A stretch of 45,845 nucleotides of DNA. Source: a gamma proteobacterium HTCC2207 (GTDB lineage Bacteria > Pseudomonadota > Gammaproteobacteria > Pseudomonadales > Porticoccaceae). Shown piece by piece: positions 28,172 to 35,204 of the stretch; the stretch's first letter is position 1; the number at the start of each line of letters is the position of its first letter. Position numbers and translations under genes: made by a program. The DNA is taken from the NCBI GenBank assembly GCA_000153445.1, contig CH672400.1:265911-311755 (forward strand). The letters run 5' to 3'. The notes beneath the pieces are model-generated. The model made no database searches and was not told the origin of the DNA. It was given only the letters and a program-made list of their open reading frames with translations.

Positions 28172-29401
28172 ATGTACCAAAACAGTGAGCGATCTCAGCA
28201 GATGCTGGAAAAGCTAGAGCGTTTTTTTGATGAGAATATTTATCCCAATGAAGCTGCTTATGCTCAGCAATTACACAATGCCGAGAATCGTTTCGCCCCG
28301 CTGCCATTAATGGAAGAGTTAAAATTAAAAGCCAAGGCCGCCGGCCTATGGAATTTATTTGTACCCCCCTCTCACGCAGAATACTGTGATCACGGCGGAC
28401 TCAGTTTTGCTGAATATGCACCACTCTGCGAAGTTATGGGCCGGGTAATCTGGTCTCCGGAAGTGTTCAACTGCAATGCCCCGGATACTGGCAATATGGA
28501 AGTCTTTATGAACTACGCCACCAAAGAGCAGCAGAGCAAATGGCTGCAGCCTCTTTTAGCCGGTGAAATCCGTTCGTCCTACGCCATGACCGAGCCACAA
28601 GTGGCCTGCAGTGACGCCACCAATGTTGAGCTGAGCATTGTTAAAGACGGCGATGAATGGGTGCTCAATGGCCGCAAGTGGTTTATCACCGGCGCCATGA
28701 ATGTGCGTACGCGAATCTTTATTGTGATGGGCAAGTCGGACCCAGAAAACCCCAGCCGCCACCTGCAGCAGACTCAGGTACTGGTGCCCAAAGATACTCC
28801 GGGCCTGACTCTGGTTCGTCCCCTGACCACCTTTGGTTATGACGATGCACCTATAGGTCACGCCGAACTGCGTTTTGAAAACTGTCGTGTACCGCTGGAC
28901 AATGTTTTGCTCGGTGAAGGCCGCGGATTTGAAATTGCGCAGGGACGACTGGGTCCCGGCCGCATGCATCACTGCATGCGTCTAATCGGTGCCGGTCAGC
29001 GGGCCCTTGAGTTGGCCTGCAAACGCAGCGTTGCGCGTTCAACCTTTGGCCGCCAAATCAGCAAACATCAGTCGGTGCGAGAAAATATCTCGCGGATGTT
29101 TTCCGAGATCGAAATGGCCCGCTTACTGGTGCTAAAAACCTGTCACAAAATCGACCAGGAAGGGGTTCCGGCCTCGGTGGATATGATTGCCGCCACCAAG
29201 ACCACGATTCCATTACTGATCCAAAATGTCCTCGACAAAGCTATCCAAATGCACGGTGCTGGTGGACTCACTGAAGACTACTGCATGGCTGAAGCGTTTA
29301 ATTATGCTCGTTGGTGTCGTCAGGCAGATGGCCCAGATGAGGTTCATCAAATGGCCCTGGGCAAGCAAATTATTGAACGCTATTCCGGCGCTAAGGCTTA
29401 A
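28172..29401 (+). CDS. ACAD11-type acyl-CoA dehydrogenase
   Basis: A 409-residue flavoprotein. The FAD/substrate segments AMTEPQVACSDATN (about 138-151) and NGRKWFITGAMN are present, then GRGFEIAQGRLGPGRMHHCMRLIG, almost a fingerprint of the ACAD10/ACAD11 group. Where classical members have the catalytic Glu of YEGT, this one has ADGPDEVH (Asp386 aligns). Animal ACAD11 carries an N-terminal APH kinase domain; here that kinase is the next gene, two bases downstream. Known members help convert 4-hydroxyacyl-CoA to 3-hydroxyacyl-CoA after phosphorylation. Substrate chain length is unknown. Confidence 0.93.
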   Translation: MYQNSERSQQMLEKLERFFDENIYPNEAAYAQQLHNAENRFAPLPLMEELKLKAKAAGLWNLFVPPSHAEYCDHGGLSFAEYAPLCEVMGRVIWSPEVFNCNAPDTGNMEVFMNYATKEQQSKWLQPLLAGEIRSSYAMTEPQVACSDATNVELSIVKDGDEWVLNGRKWFITGAMNVRTRIFIVMGKSDPENPSRHLQQTQVLVPKDTPGLTLVRPLTTFGYDDAPIGHAELRFENCRVPLDNVLLGEGRGFEIAQGRLGPGRMHHCMRLIGAGQRALELACKRSVARSTFGRQISKHQSVRENISRMFSEIEMARLLVLKTCHKIDQEGVPASVDMIAATKTTIPLLIQNVLDKAIQMHGAGGLTEDYCMAEAFNYARWCRQADGPDEVHQMALGKQIIERYSGAKA

Positions 29402-29403
29402 TA

Positions 29404-30423
29404 ATGCAGTCACATTTTGACTTTGATGCCGAGAGGCTGGCGCAGTATCTGGAATCTCAGGTTGTCGGTTTTAAAGGGCCGCTAACAGCTGAGAAATTTC
29501 CCGGTGGCCAGTCGAACCCGACATTTAAAATTACCACGGCGAGCGCTGATTATGTGCTGCGCCGCAAGCCCCCGGGTGAGTTATTGAAATCGGCCCATGC
29601 GGTGGATCGGGAATTCAGGGTGCTGTCGGCCCTTGCCGACACCGATGTGCCCGTGGCCCAGGTTTACCATCTCTGTGACGATGATTCGATTATCGGCAGC
29701 ATGTTTTACCTAATGGAATACAAGCAGGGCAGGGTATTCTGGGATCCGGCACTGCCCGGCATAAGCAATCTTGATCGGGGTGATATTTTCGATCAAATGA
29801 ATCGTGTCTTGGTGGCACTGCACTCAGTGGATATAGATGCGGTTGGCCTGCAGGACTATGGCCGTCCGGGAAATTATTTTGCCCGCCAAATTGGCCGCTG
29901 GACAAAACAGTATCAGGCATCAGAAAGCGAAACTATTGCCGATATGGACCGACTGATTGAATGGCTGCCGGCGAATACCCCGGAGGACGATGGCAAATTA
30001 GTTCTCGCCCACGGTGATTTTCGTTTGGACAATATGATGTTTCACGGCACCGAGTCCGAGGCGATTGCACTTCTCGATTGGGAACTATCGACACTGGGTC
30101 ACCCCTACGCCGATCTTGCCTATCAGTGCATGCAGTTGCGCCTTGATAACAATTGCGTGCTGGCGGGACTGGGAGGTATCGATCGCCAGAGCTTGGGCAT
30201 TCCCAGCGAACAGGACTATGTGGCGCTGTACTGCCAGCGCATGGGTCTAGAGACTATTCCCAATTGGAATTTCTATGTGATTTTCAGCATGTTTCGGTTT
30301 GCCGCAATACTCGAGGGTGTGGGTCAGCGCGCCCTGGGTGGCAATGCTTCAAGTGATAAAGCGCTTGAAATGAGAGCGCTGGTCAAGCCGCTGGCACAAA
30401 TGGCGGTAGAAATGATCGGTTAA
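29404..30423 (+). CDS. APH-family kinase, probable 4-hydroxyacyl-CoA kinase
   Basis: A 339-residue aminoglycoside-phosphotransferase-fold kinase. The nucleotide-binding segment FPGGQSNPTFKI is at about 32-43, the catalytic loop HGDFRLDN at 203-210 and the metal-binding DWE at 225-227. The sequence around LSTLGHPYADLAYQC is typical of the ACAD10/11 kinase domain and of LvaA-like kinases rather than of resistance enzymes. It begins two bases after the acyl-CoA dehydrogenase stop, so the pair is co-translated. The likely role is phosphorylation of a 4-hydroxyacyl-CoA for the partner enzyme; this is family-based inference. Confidence 0.9.
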   Translation: MQSHFDFDAERLAQYLESQVVGFKGPLTAEKFPGGQSNPTFKITTASADYVLRRKPPGELLKSAHAVDREFRVLSALADTDVPVAQVYHLCDDDSIIGSMFYLMEYKQGRVFWDPALPGISNLDRGDIFDQMNRVLVALHSVDIDAVGLQDYGRPGNYFARQIGRWTKQYQASESETIADMDRLIEWLPANTPEDDGKLVLAHGDFRLDNMMFHGTESEAIALLDWELSTLGHPYADLAYQCMQLRLDNNCVLAGLGGIDRQSLGIPSEQDYVALYCQRMGLETIPNWNFYVIFSMFRFAAILEGVGQRALGGNASSDKALEMRALVKPLAQMAVEMIG

Positions 30424-30515
30424 AATAATGTATTAGTGATTATTCTAAACAATTACACCTGTTTTCTATTCAGAGTGGTGAAATAAGTAAGACTTTTCTA
30501 TACCATTCTGAAATT

Positions 30516-30536
30516 ACCGACAGCTGTCGGTTTTTT
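30516..30536. promoter_or_regulatory. Perfect 16-bp palindrome before the TetR gene (operator and/or terminator)
   Basis: ACCGACAGCTGTCGGT is fully self-complementary and followed by five more T. It lies 92 bases after the kinase stop and 54 bases before the TetR start. It could be a terminator (six-bp stem, four-base loop, T-run) or a TetR dimer site near the TetR promoter. The sequence alone does not decide. Confidence 0.7.
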
Positions 30537-30584
30537 ACTGTTATGAATGTTAATGCAAACGAAATATTTTAGAGGACAGATGGC

Positions 30585-31283
30585 ATGGTGGTGGCAAAAG
30601 GTAAAGAGGGCGCGGCGAAAACGACAGCGGCAGCCAGCAAAAAGCGGCCGCAGCGCAATGAAAAGGGATGGCAGGCCGAGAAGAGTGCAATGACGCGTTC
30701 CGCAATTCTCGAGGCAACCATTCAATGCCTTCTCGAGTTGGGTTATGCCAATACCACTACCGCTTTGATTGCCAATTATGCCGGCGTCTCACGGGGTGCA
30801 ATGATGCACCACTTCCCCTCGCGTATTTCGGTTATGCGTGCGGTGATCGACTATCTCCATGTCTTGCGTCTGCAAGAGTACCGCGACCTGATGGTCGATA
30901 TTGATGATCCTCAAAGCAGTTTGACCGATAAAGCGATTCGCGAATCAGTTGAGGCTGCATGGCGTTATGTGAACCTTCCATCGTTTCTTGCCTACCAAGA
31001 GATGCTTGCTGCATCGCGCACTGATGGAGAGTTGCGACAGATTATTGAGCCGGTAGAAAAAGACTTTGAAAAGCAGTTTCTCGATACTGTAAAAGCGGTG
31101 TTCCCACACTGGCAAAATCTGGCGCGACTGGAAGGCGCTCACGATATGGTGCAGTTCTTGATGAAGGGCATGGCCCTGAGTCATATGTCAGTGCGCAAAA
31201 ATGCTCGCGCCAAGCGCGTGATGACCTACCTGACCGCTATTCTCCATGATATCTACAAAGAAGCGGATTTGATGGAAAAGTAA
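30585..31283 (+). CDS. TetR/AcrR family transcriptional regulator
   Basis: A 232-residue one-component repressor. The first 30 residues are a Lys/Ala-rich tail (VAKGKEGAAKTTAAASKKRP) that is unusual for the family and may bind DNA non-specifically. The HTH follows: RSAILEATIQCLLELGYANT then TTALIANYAGVSRGAMMHHF (about 38-77). The ligand domain is all-helical and ends with the stop at 31283. It lies between the kinase/ACAD11 operon and the SDR-Rieske cluster, on the same strand, so it may control either or both. The ligand is probably an acyl-CoA or pathway intermediate (inference). Confidence 0.92.
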   Translation: MVVAKGKEGAAKTTAAASKKRPQRNEKGWQAEKSAMTRSAILEATIQCLLELGYANTTTALIANYAGVSRGAMMHHFPSRISVMRAVIDYLHVLRLQEYRDLMVDIDDPQSSLTDKAIRESVEAAWRYVNLPSFLAYQEMLAASRTDGELRQIIEPVEKDFEKQFLDTVKAVFPHWQNLARLEGAHDMVQFLMKGMALSHMSVRKNARAKRVMTYLTAILHDIYKEADLMEK

Positions 31284-31290
31284 CTATTCA

Positions 31291-31317
31291 GCGCGGGAAG
31301 TTTTTGGCTTCCCGCGC
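31291..31317 (+). terminator. Hairpin after the TetR gene
   Basis: A perfect 10-bp GC-rich stem (GCGCGGGAAG / CTTCCCGCGC) around a seven-base loop (TTTTTGG) lies seven bases after the stop. It is strong but not followed by a T-run. Confidence 0.7.
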
Positions 31318-31360
31318 CTGCTCTTTGCCAAAAGTCTCTCTAGTTGCTTGCCTAGAAATG

Positions 31361-31408
31361 TCTCTACATACCTCTCTACATATCTCTCTACAGGCCTCGT
31401 TACAGGTC
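31361..31408 (+). repeat. 12-bp tandem repeat, four units
   Basis: Units TCTCTACATACC, TCTCTACATATC, TCTCTACAGGCC and TCGTTACAGGTC follow head to tail. The region is non-coding and no function is apparent. Confidence 0.75.
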
Positions 31409-31601
31409 CCTATACCTCTCGCGCAACTTCTCCAACGTTCACTATTGCAGCTGATCTCCTTATTTAAACAATAGCCCTCTACCATCTATGGCAAAGCCCT
31501 TTAAGTCGTCTTAATTTAATGCGCCGGGCAGATTATCTGACAGCAGATTCAGGACAAACCAGTTGCAGCTTGGAGCCATTGATAATATAGTCTTAAAAAA
31601 G

Positions 31602-31619
31602 AAACATACATGTCTGTTT
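31602..31619. promoter_or_regulatory. Near-perfect 18-bp palindrome upstream of the catabolic cluster
   Basis: AAACATACATGTCTGTTT is self-complementary except for one base pair. It lies 110 bases before the first SDR start, and its size and position suit a TetR-type dimer site. Binding is not shown. Confidence 0.4.
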
Positions 31620-31728
31620 TGTAAAATGCAGTTGCGCTAATTTTCGAATTATCTGGCAGACTGACTAAGCAGCATAAAAACAATAATAATGAGAATAAAA
31701 CCAAAATAGCTGTAGCAAGGGGTTTCTG

Positions 31729-32529
31729 ATGGGGCGTTTTACTGGAAAAGTGGTCTCAATAGTCGGCGCTGCCGGTGAAGATAATATGGGGCAGGTTATG
31801 GCTCGCCGTTTCGCCGCTGAAGGGGCGAAAGTGGTTGTTTCCGGTCGTCATGAGGCTGCACTAAGCAAACTCGCCGAAGAGATTGATGGCGATTGGGTGC
31901 TCTGTGATTTCTCTAAAAAAGCCTCTATTAATACCATGATCGACTCGATTATCGATCGCCATGGCAAGCTCGATGTGGCGATTAATAGCACTGGCTGGGG
32001 TCTATTAGTGCCCTTAGAAGAAAACTCAGAGGAACAGCTTGATCAGATGCTTGATCTGCAGTTCAAAGGGCCGTTTGTGTGGCTGCAGAAACTGATTCAG
32101 GTTATGGCTGATACAGGCGGGTCGATTATTCAAATCTCCTCGGCCACTGCCAATATTATGCTCGATGACCATGCTGCCTATATGGGTACCAAGGCGGGCA
32201 CCGATCACCTGATCCGCTGTGTTGCCAATCAATACGGTCCAAAAGGCATTCGCGCCAATAGTATCTCCCCGGGTTTGACTCATACCCCGATGACTGCAGA
32301 ACCCCTAAAAAGCGCTGCACTGCTGGCAGAGTTTGAAAGCTGCTACCCCCTGGGTCGCATTGGCAGCAGTGACGATATTGCCGCTGCTGCACTATTTCTC
32401 GCCTCCGATGAATGCTTTATGACCGGCGAAAACTTGCAGGTCAACGGCGGTCTCTGTCTGCGCCGCAATCCACTGGGTACTGAGTTATTTGATGCCATGG
32501 TGGCGGCGGGTGAAATACCTGGGCAATAG
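31729..32529 (+). CDS. Atypical short-chain dehydrogenase/reductase
   Basis: A 266-residue SDR with the catalytic Tyr-x3-Lys in AAYMGTKAG. The cofactor loop is unusual: GAAGEDNMG (13-21) replaces the usual TGxxxGIG, and the NAG motif is INSTG. The C-terminus ends SDECFMTGENLQVNGGLCLRRN. These oddities are shared with the SDR at 41782, making the two close paralogues at either end of the cluster. It is probably an NAD(P)H-dependent oxidoreductase with unknown substrate. It is the first gene of the plus-strand cluster, preceded by AAGGGGTTTCTG as ribosome-binding site. Confidence 0.9.
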   Translation: MGRFTGKVVSIVGAAGEDNMGQVMARRFAAEGAKVVVSGRHEAALSKLAEEIDGDWVLCDFSKKASINTMIDSIIDRHGKLDVAINSTGWGLLVPLEENSEEQLDQMLDLQFKGPFVWLQKLIQVMADTGGSIIQISSATANIMLDDHAAYMGTKAGTDHLIRCVANQYGPKGIRANSISPGLTHTPMTAEPLKSAALLAEFESCYPLGRIGSSDDIAAAALFLASDECFMTGENLQVNGGLCLRRNPLGTELFDAMVAAGEIPGQ

Positions 32530-32622
32530 GCTGTGGCCAATAGCTTGTAACTAATAGCCTGTAACTAATAGCCTGTAACCAATAGCTTGTAATCAACAGC
32601 CTGAAACCAAAAGCAGCGAAAA
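32525..32622 (+). repeat. 14-bp tandem repeat starting in the SDR stop codon
   Basis: Seven steps of 14 bp start at 32525, 32539, 32553, 32567, 32581, 32595 and 32609. The best units are AATAGCCTGTAACT and AATAGCTTGTAACT; the outer ones are degenerate. The first unit contains the TAG stop of the preceding SDR gene (GGGCAATAG). The array fills nearly the whole gap to the next gene. Confidence 0.85.
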
Positions 32623-32641
32623 GAACAAGGATAGAAAGAAC

Positions 32642-33403
32642 ATGAAATTAGATCAAAAAGTGGTATTGATCACTGGTGCTGGCGGCGGTATTGGTCAGGC
32701 AGCGGTGCGCAAGTTTGTCAGTGAGGGCGCCAAAGTCATGCTCGCGGATATCAATACTGATATCACTCAGCCATTGGTCAATGAACTAGGTGCCTATCGC
32801 TGCGCCTGTGTCGCCGTTGACGTAGCTGAAGCGGATCAAGTTGAGAATATGGTGCGCACCACAGTCGACACCTTTGGCTCTATTGATGTCTTTGTGGCCA
32901 ACGCAGGCACCGAGGGCAAGATCGGTTCGATTATGGATACCGATGTCAGCAACCTAGATAAGGTATTGGCAGTCAATGTCAGAGGTGTATGGTTGGGGCT
33001 GCACTACGTCATGCCGGTGATGCGCGATGGCGGTGGTGGCAGCATTATTATCACGTCCTCTGGTGCAGGCGTGCAGGGCTCGCCCAATACCGCCGCCTAC
33101 AATACCAGCAAGCATGCGGTGATTGGTCTGATGCGCTGCGCGGCTCTGGAATCTGCGCAATTTGGTATCCGAGTCAATACGGTTAACCCAGGTGCTGTGG
33201 AAACCCGCATGATGGAATCCATTGAAGATGGCTTTGCTGAAGCGGGCGCCGGTGATTTTAGAGCTATGGTTGAGGCGGTGACACCTTTGGGTCGCTATGG
33301 CCAGCCGGAGGAAATCGCCAATATGATGGTTTTCTTAGGTAGTGATGACAGCAGTTACTGCACCGGCAGTGTGTATATGGTCGATGGTGGCAATGCCACC
33401 TAA
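32642..33403 (+). CDS. Classical short-chain dehydrogenase/reductase
   Basis: A 253-residue classical SDR. The cofactor motif TGAGGGIG is at about 11-18, ADI follows beta-strand 2 (Asp favours NAD over NADP), and VANAG is at about 87-91. The catalytic Ser is in ITSSG and Tyr-Lys in YNTSK. The C-terminus ends YCTGSVYMVDGGNAT. It probably oxidises a hydroxyl of the pathway intermediate; substrate unknown. It follows the atypical SDR on the same strand after the 14-bp array. Confidence 0.93.
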   Translation: MKLDQKVVLITGAGGGIGQAAVRKFVSEGAKVMLADINTDITQPLVNELGAYRCACVAVDVAEADQVENMVRTTVDTFGSIDVFVANAGTEGKIGSIMDTDVSNLDKVLAVNVRGVWLGLHYVMPVMRDGGGGSIIITSSGAGVQGSPNTAAYNTSKHAVIGLMRCAALESAQFGIRVNTVNPGAVETRMMESIEDGFAEAGAGDFRAMVEAVTPLGRYGQPEEIANMMVFLGSDDSSYCTGSVYMVDGGNAT

Positions 33404-33465
33404 GAGCAATTTTCAACGATTAATAATAAAAAAACAATAATCATAAAAATAATAAGAGCAGTGTT

Positions 33466-34215
33466 ATGACATTTAATTTTCACGATCAAGTCGTGTTAAT
33501 CACCGGCGCGGCCGGTGGTTTGGGTTATGCCTGCGCCCAAGCATTTGGAGCGGCTGGTGCTAAGTTGGTGATTACCGATATATCCAAGGAGCCATTGGAT
33601 AAGGCCGTTGAGGAGCTTGAACAGGCTGGCGCTGAGGTGCTGGGTCTGATTAATGACGTCAGCGATTCTGCGGATGTCAGTGCCATGATGAGTGCCATAG
33701 TGGCGCGTTTTGGTCGTCTCGATATTGCCGTCAACAATGCCGGTACAGCAACCCCATTACAGGAATTTCATGAAGTGGGTGAGGCGGAATTTGATCGGGT
33801 AATGGCGGTAAATTTAAAAGGTGTATGGCTGTGCATGCAGGCGGAGATCCGCCAAATGCTAGAGCAGGGCGGAGGGCGGATAGTCAATATGGCCTCGGCC
33901 ACCAGTCGCAACACCTACCCCAATGCCTCGCCCTATGTCACCAGCAAATTTGCGGTGGCCGGTCTGACCCGCACAGTAGCGGTGGAATATGCCGATCGCG
34001 ATATTCGGATTAACGCGATCTGCCCGGGAAATGTGGCGACTCCCCTAGTGGTGAGCCTGGTTGATGATCTATCGGTACTGGCAACAAAGCATGCGATCAA
34101 ACGTTTGGGTACGCCTGAAGAGGTGGCCAATGGGGTGATGTTTTTGGCCTCGGACCTTTCGTCTTTTAGTACCGGAAGTCTGCTCGAAGTGGATGGCGGT
34201 TGGAATGCGATTTAG
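33466..34215 (+). CDS. Classical short-chain dehydrogenase/reductase
   Basis: A 249-residue classical SDR with TGAAGGLG (about 13-20), ITDIS after strand 2, NNAGTA, a catalytic Ser in MASATS and YVTSK. The C-terminus reads FSTGSLLEVDGGWNAI. It is the third of four SDR genes in a row. The gap before it is A-rich and free of other signals except AAGAGCAGTG just before the ATG. Substrate unknown; an Asp after strand 2 suggests NAD. Confidence 0.93.
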   Translation: MTFNFHDQVVLITGAAGGLGYACAQAFGAAGAKLVITDISKEPLDKAVEELEQAGAEVLGLINDVSDSADVSAMMSAIVARFGRLDIAVNNAGTATPLQEFHEVGEAEFDRVMAVNLKGVWLCMQAEIRQMLEQGGGRIVNMASATSRNTYPNASPYVTSKFAVAGLTRTVAVEYADRDIRINAICPGNVATPLVVSLVDDLSVLATKHAIKRLGTPEEVANGVMFLASDLSSFSTGSLLEVDGGWNAI

Positions 34216-34310
34216 GGCCTGAAAAAAATAAACAGCAAAGAATAAAAAAATACAAAATTTAAAAAAACTAAATTTAAAGCACGTTAAAAAAATATTATAA
34301 GGAAAATTCC
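34216..34310. other. Very A-rich spacer between two SDR genes
   Basis: About 95 bases, over half adenine, with many A6-A7 runs. Only the last 12 bases (ATAAGGAAAATT) look like a ribosome-binding site. A similar A-rich spacer precedes the SDR at 33466. No hairpin is evident. Confidence 0.6.
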
Positions 34311-35072
34311 ATGTCTAGATTATTAAATAAAGTTGCGATTATTACCGGCGCTGCCTCTAACCCGGGCCTCGGCCATGCCACTGCTATGCGCTTTGCCCAA
34401 GAGGGTGCCAAACTGGTACTGACCGATATCGATATGGTTGGACTGGCTGCCGCCGAAAAAGAGATGGTCGCCCTAGGTGCTGAAGTACTGACTATGGAGC
34501 AAAATGTGGTCGATGAGCAGCGCTGGCAGGAAGTGATTGATGCCACCGTAGAGCGCTTTGGCGGTCTGGATATATTGGTTAACAATGCCGGTATTGCGGT
34601 TATGCGACCGATCAGTGAATACTCCACGGCAGACTACGATCTGCAGATGGATGTGAATATTCGCAGTGTCTTCCTCGGCTGTAAAAAAGCCCTGCCAGCA
34701 ATGATCGCCTCCGGTGGCGGCTCTATTGTCAATATGTCTTCTGTTGCTGCACTGCGCGGCATTCCCGGTGTCTCGGTATACGGTATTGCTAAAGCCGGTG
34801 TACAAATTTTCAGTAAGAGTATTGCCCTGGAACATGCTGCCGATGGTATTCGCTGTAACTCTCTGCACCCAGGCTTAATCGACACCAATATTCAAAATGA
34901 CTCCCGTCGCGATAATCCAGATGAGTTTGAAAAGCTTGGCGACACCGTGCCATTTGGTCGTATGGGCTATCCAGTGGAAGTGGCCAACTGTGTACTGTTT
35001 TTAGCCTCCGATGAATCCAGCTATGTCACTGGCGCTGAGCTGGTGGTTGATGGCGGTCTTATTTCAAAGTAA
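34311..35072 (+). CDS. Classical short-chain dehydrogenase/reductase
   Basis: A 253-residue SDR. The cofactor loop is slightly longer than usual (TGAASNPGLG, about 11-20). LTDID follows strand 2, then NNAGIAV, NMSSVAA with the catalytic Ser, and YGIAK with Tyr and Lys. It ends YVTGAELVVDGGLISK. It is the fourth SDR in the run, followed after 132 bases by the Rieske oxygenase. A cis-diol dehydrogenase or hydroxyacyl dehydrogenase role next to a ring-hydroxylating oxygenase is plausible but not shown. Confidence 0.93.
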   Translation: MSRLLNKVAIITGAASNPGLGHATAMRFAQEGAKLVLTDIDMVGLAAAEKEMVALGAEVLTMEQNVVDEQRWQEVIDATVERFGGLDILVNNAGIAVMRPISEYSTADYDLQMDVNIRSVFLGCKKALPAMIASGGGSIVNMSSVAALRGIPGVSVYGIAKAGVQIFSKSIALEHAADGIRCNSLHPGLIDTNIQNDSRRDNPDEFEKLGDTVPFGRMGYPVEVANCVLFLASDESSYVTGAELVVDGGLISK

Positions 35073-35204
35073 TCCCCGGGAATGCTGATTAGCTAATAGG
35101 TTTTGTTAAACAGCAAAACCTTTTAGCTGGTCAGCTTCTTTTTATTGCAGTCTATTCGACCTGTTTTTTATTAATCAGCACTGCCAATTATAGAGAGCCA
35201 TATT

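Larger units (their letters stand above)
31284..31728. other. Gene-free stretch before the catabolic cluster
   Basis: About 445 bases with no credible gene: a terminator-like hairpin at 31291, a 12-bp tandem repeat at 31361, a near-palindrome at 31602 and AT-rich leader before the first SDR. The promoter of the long plus-strand cluster should lie here. Confidence 0.7.

Noticed and set aside
29404-30423. Aminoglycoside resistance kinase
   Set aside because: The fold is APH, but the motifs and two-base linkage to an ACAD11-type dehydrogenase point to acyl-CoA metabolism.
31288-31485. A minus-strand frame rich in Arg/Glu/Cys across the 12-bp repeats
   Set aside because: The peptide repeats only mirror the DNA repeat. 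It has no ribosome-binding site and overlaps the TetR terminator hairpin.
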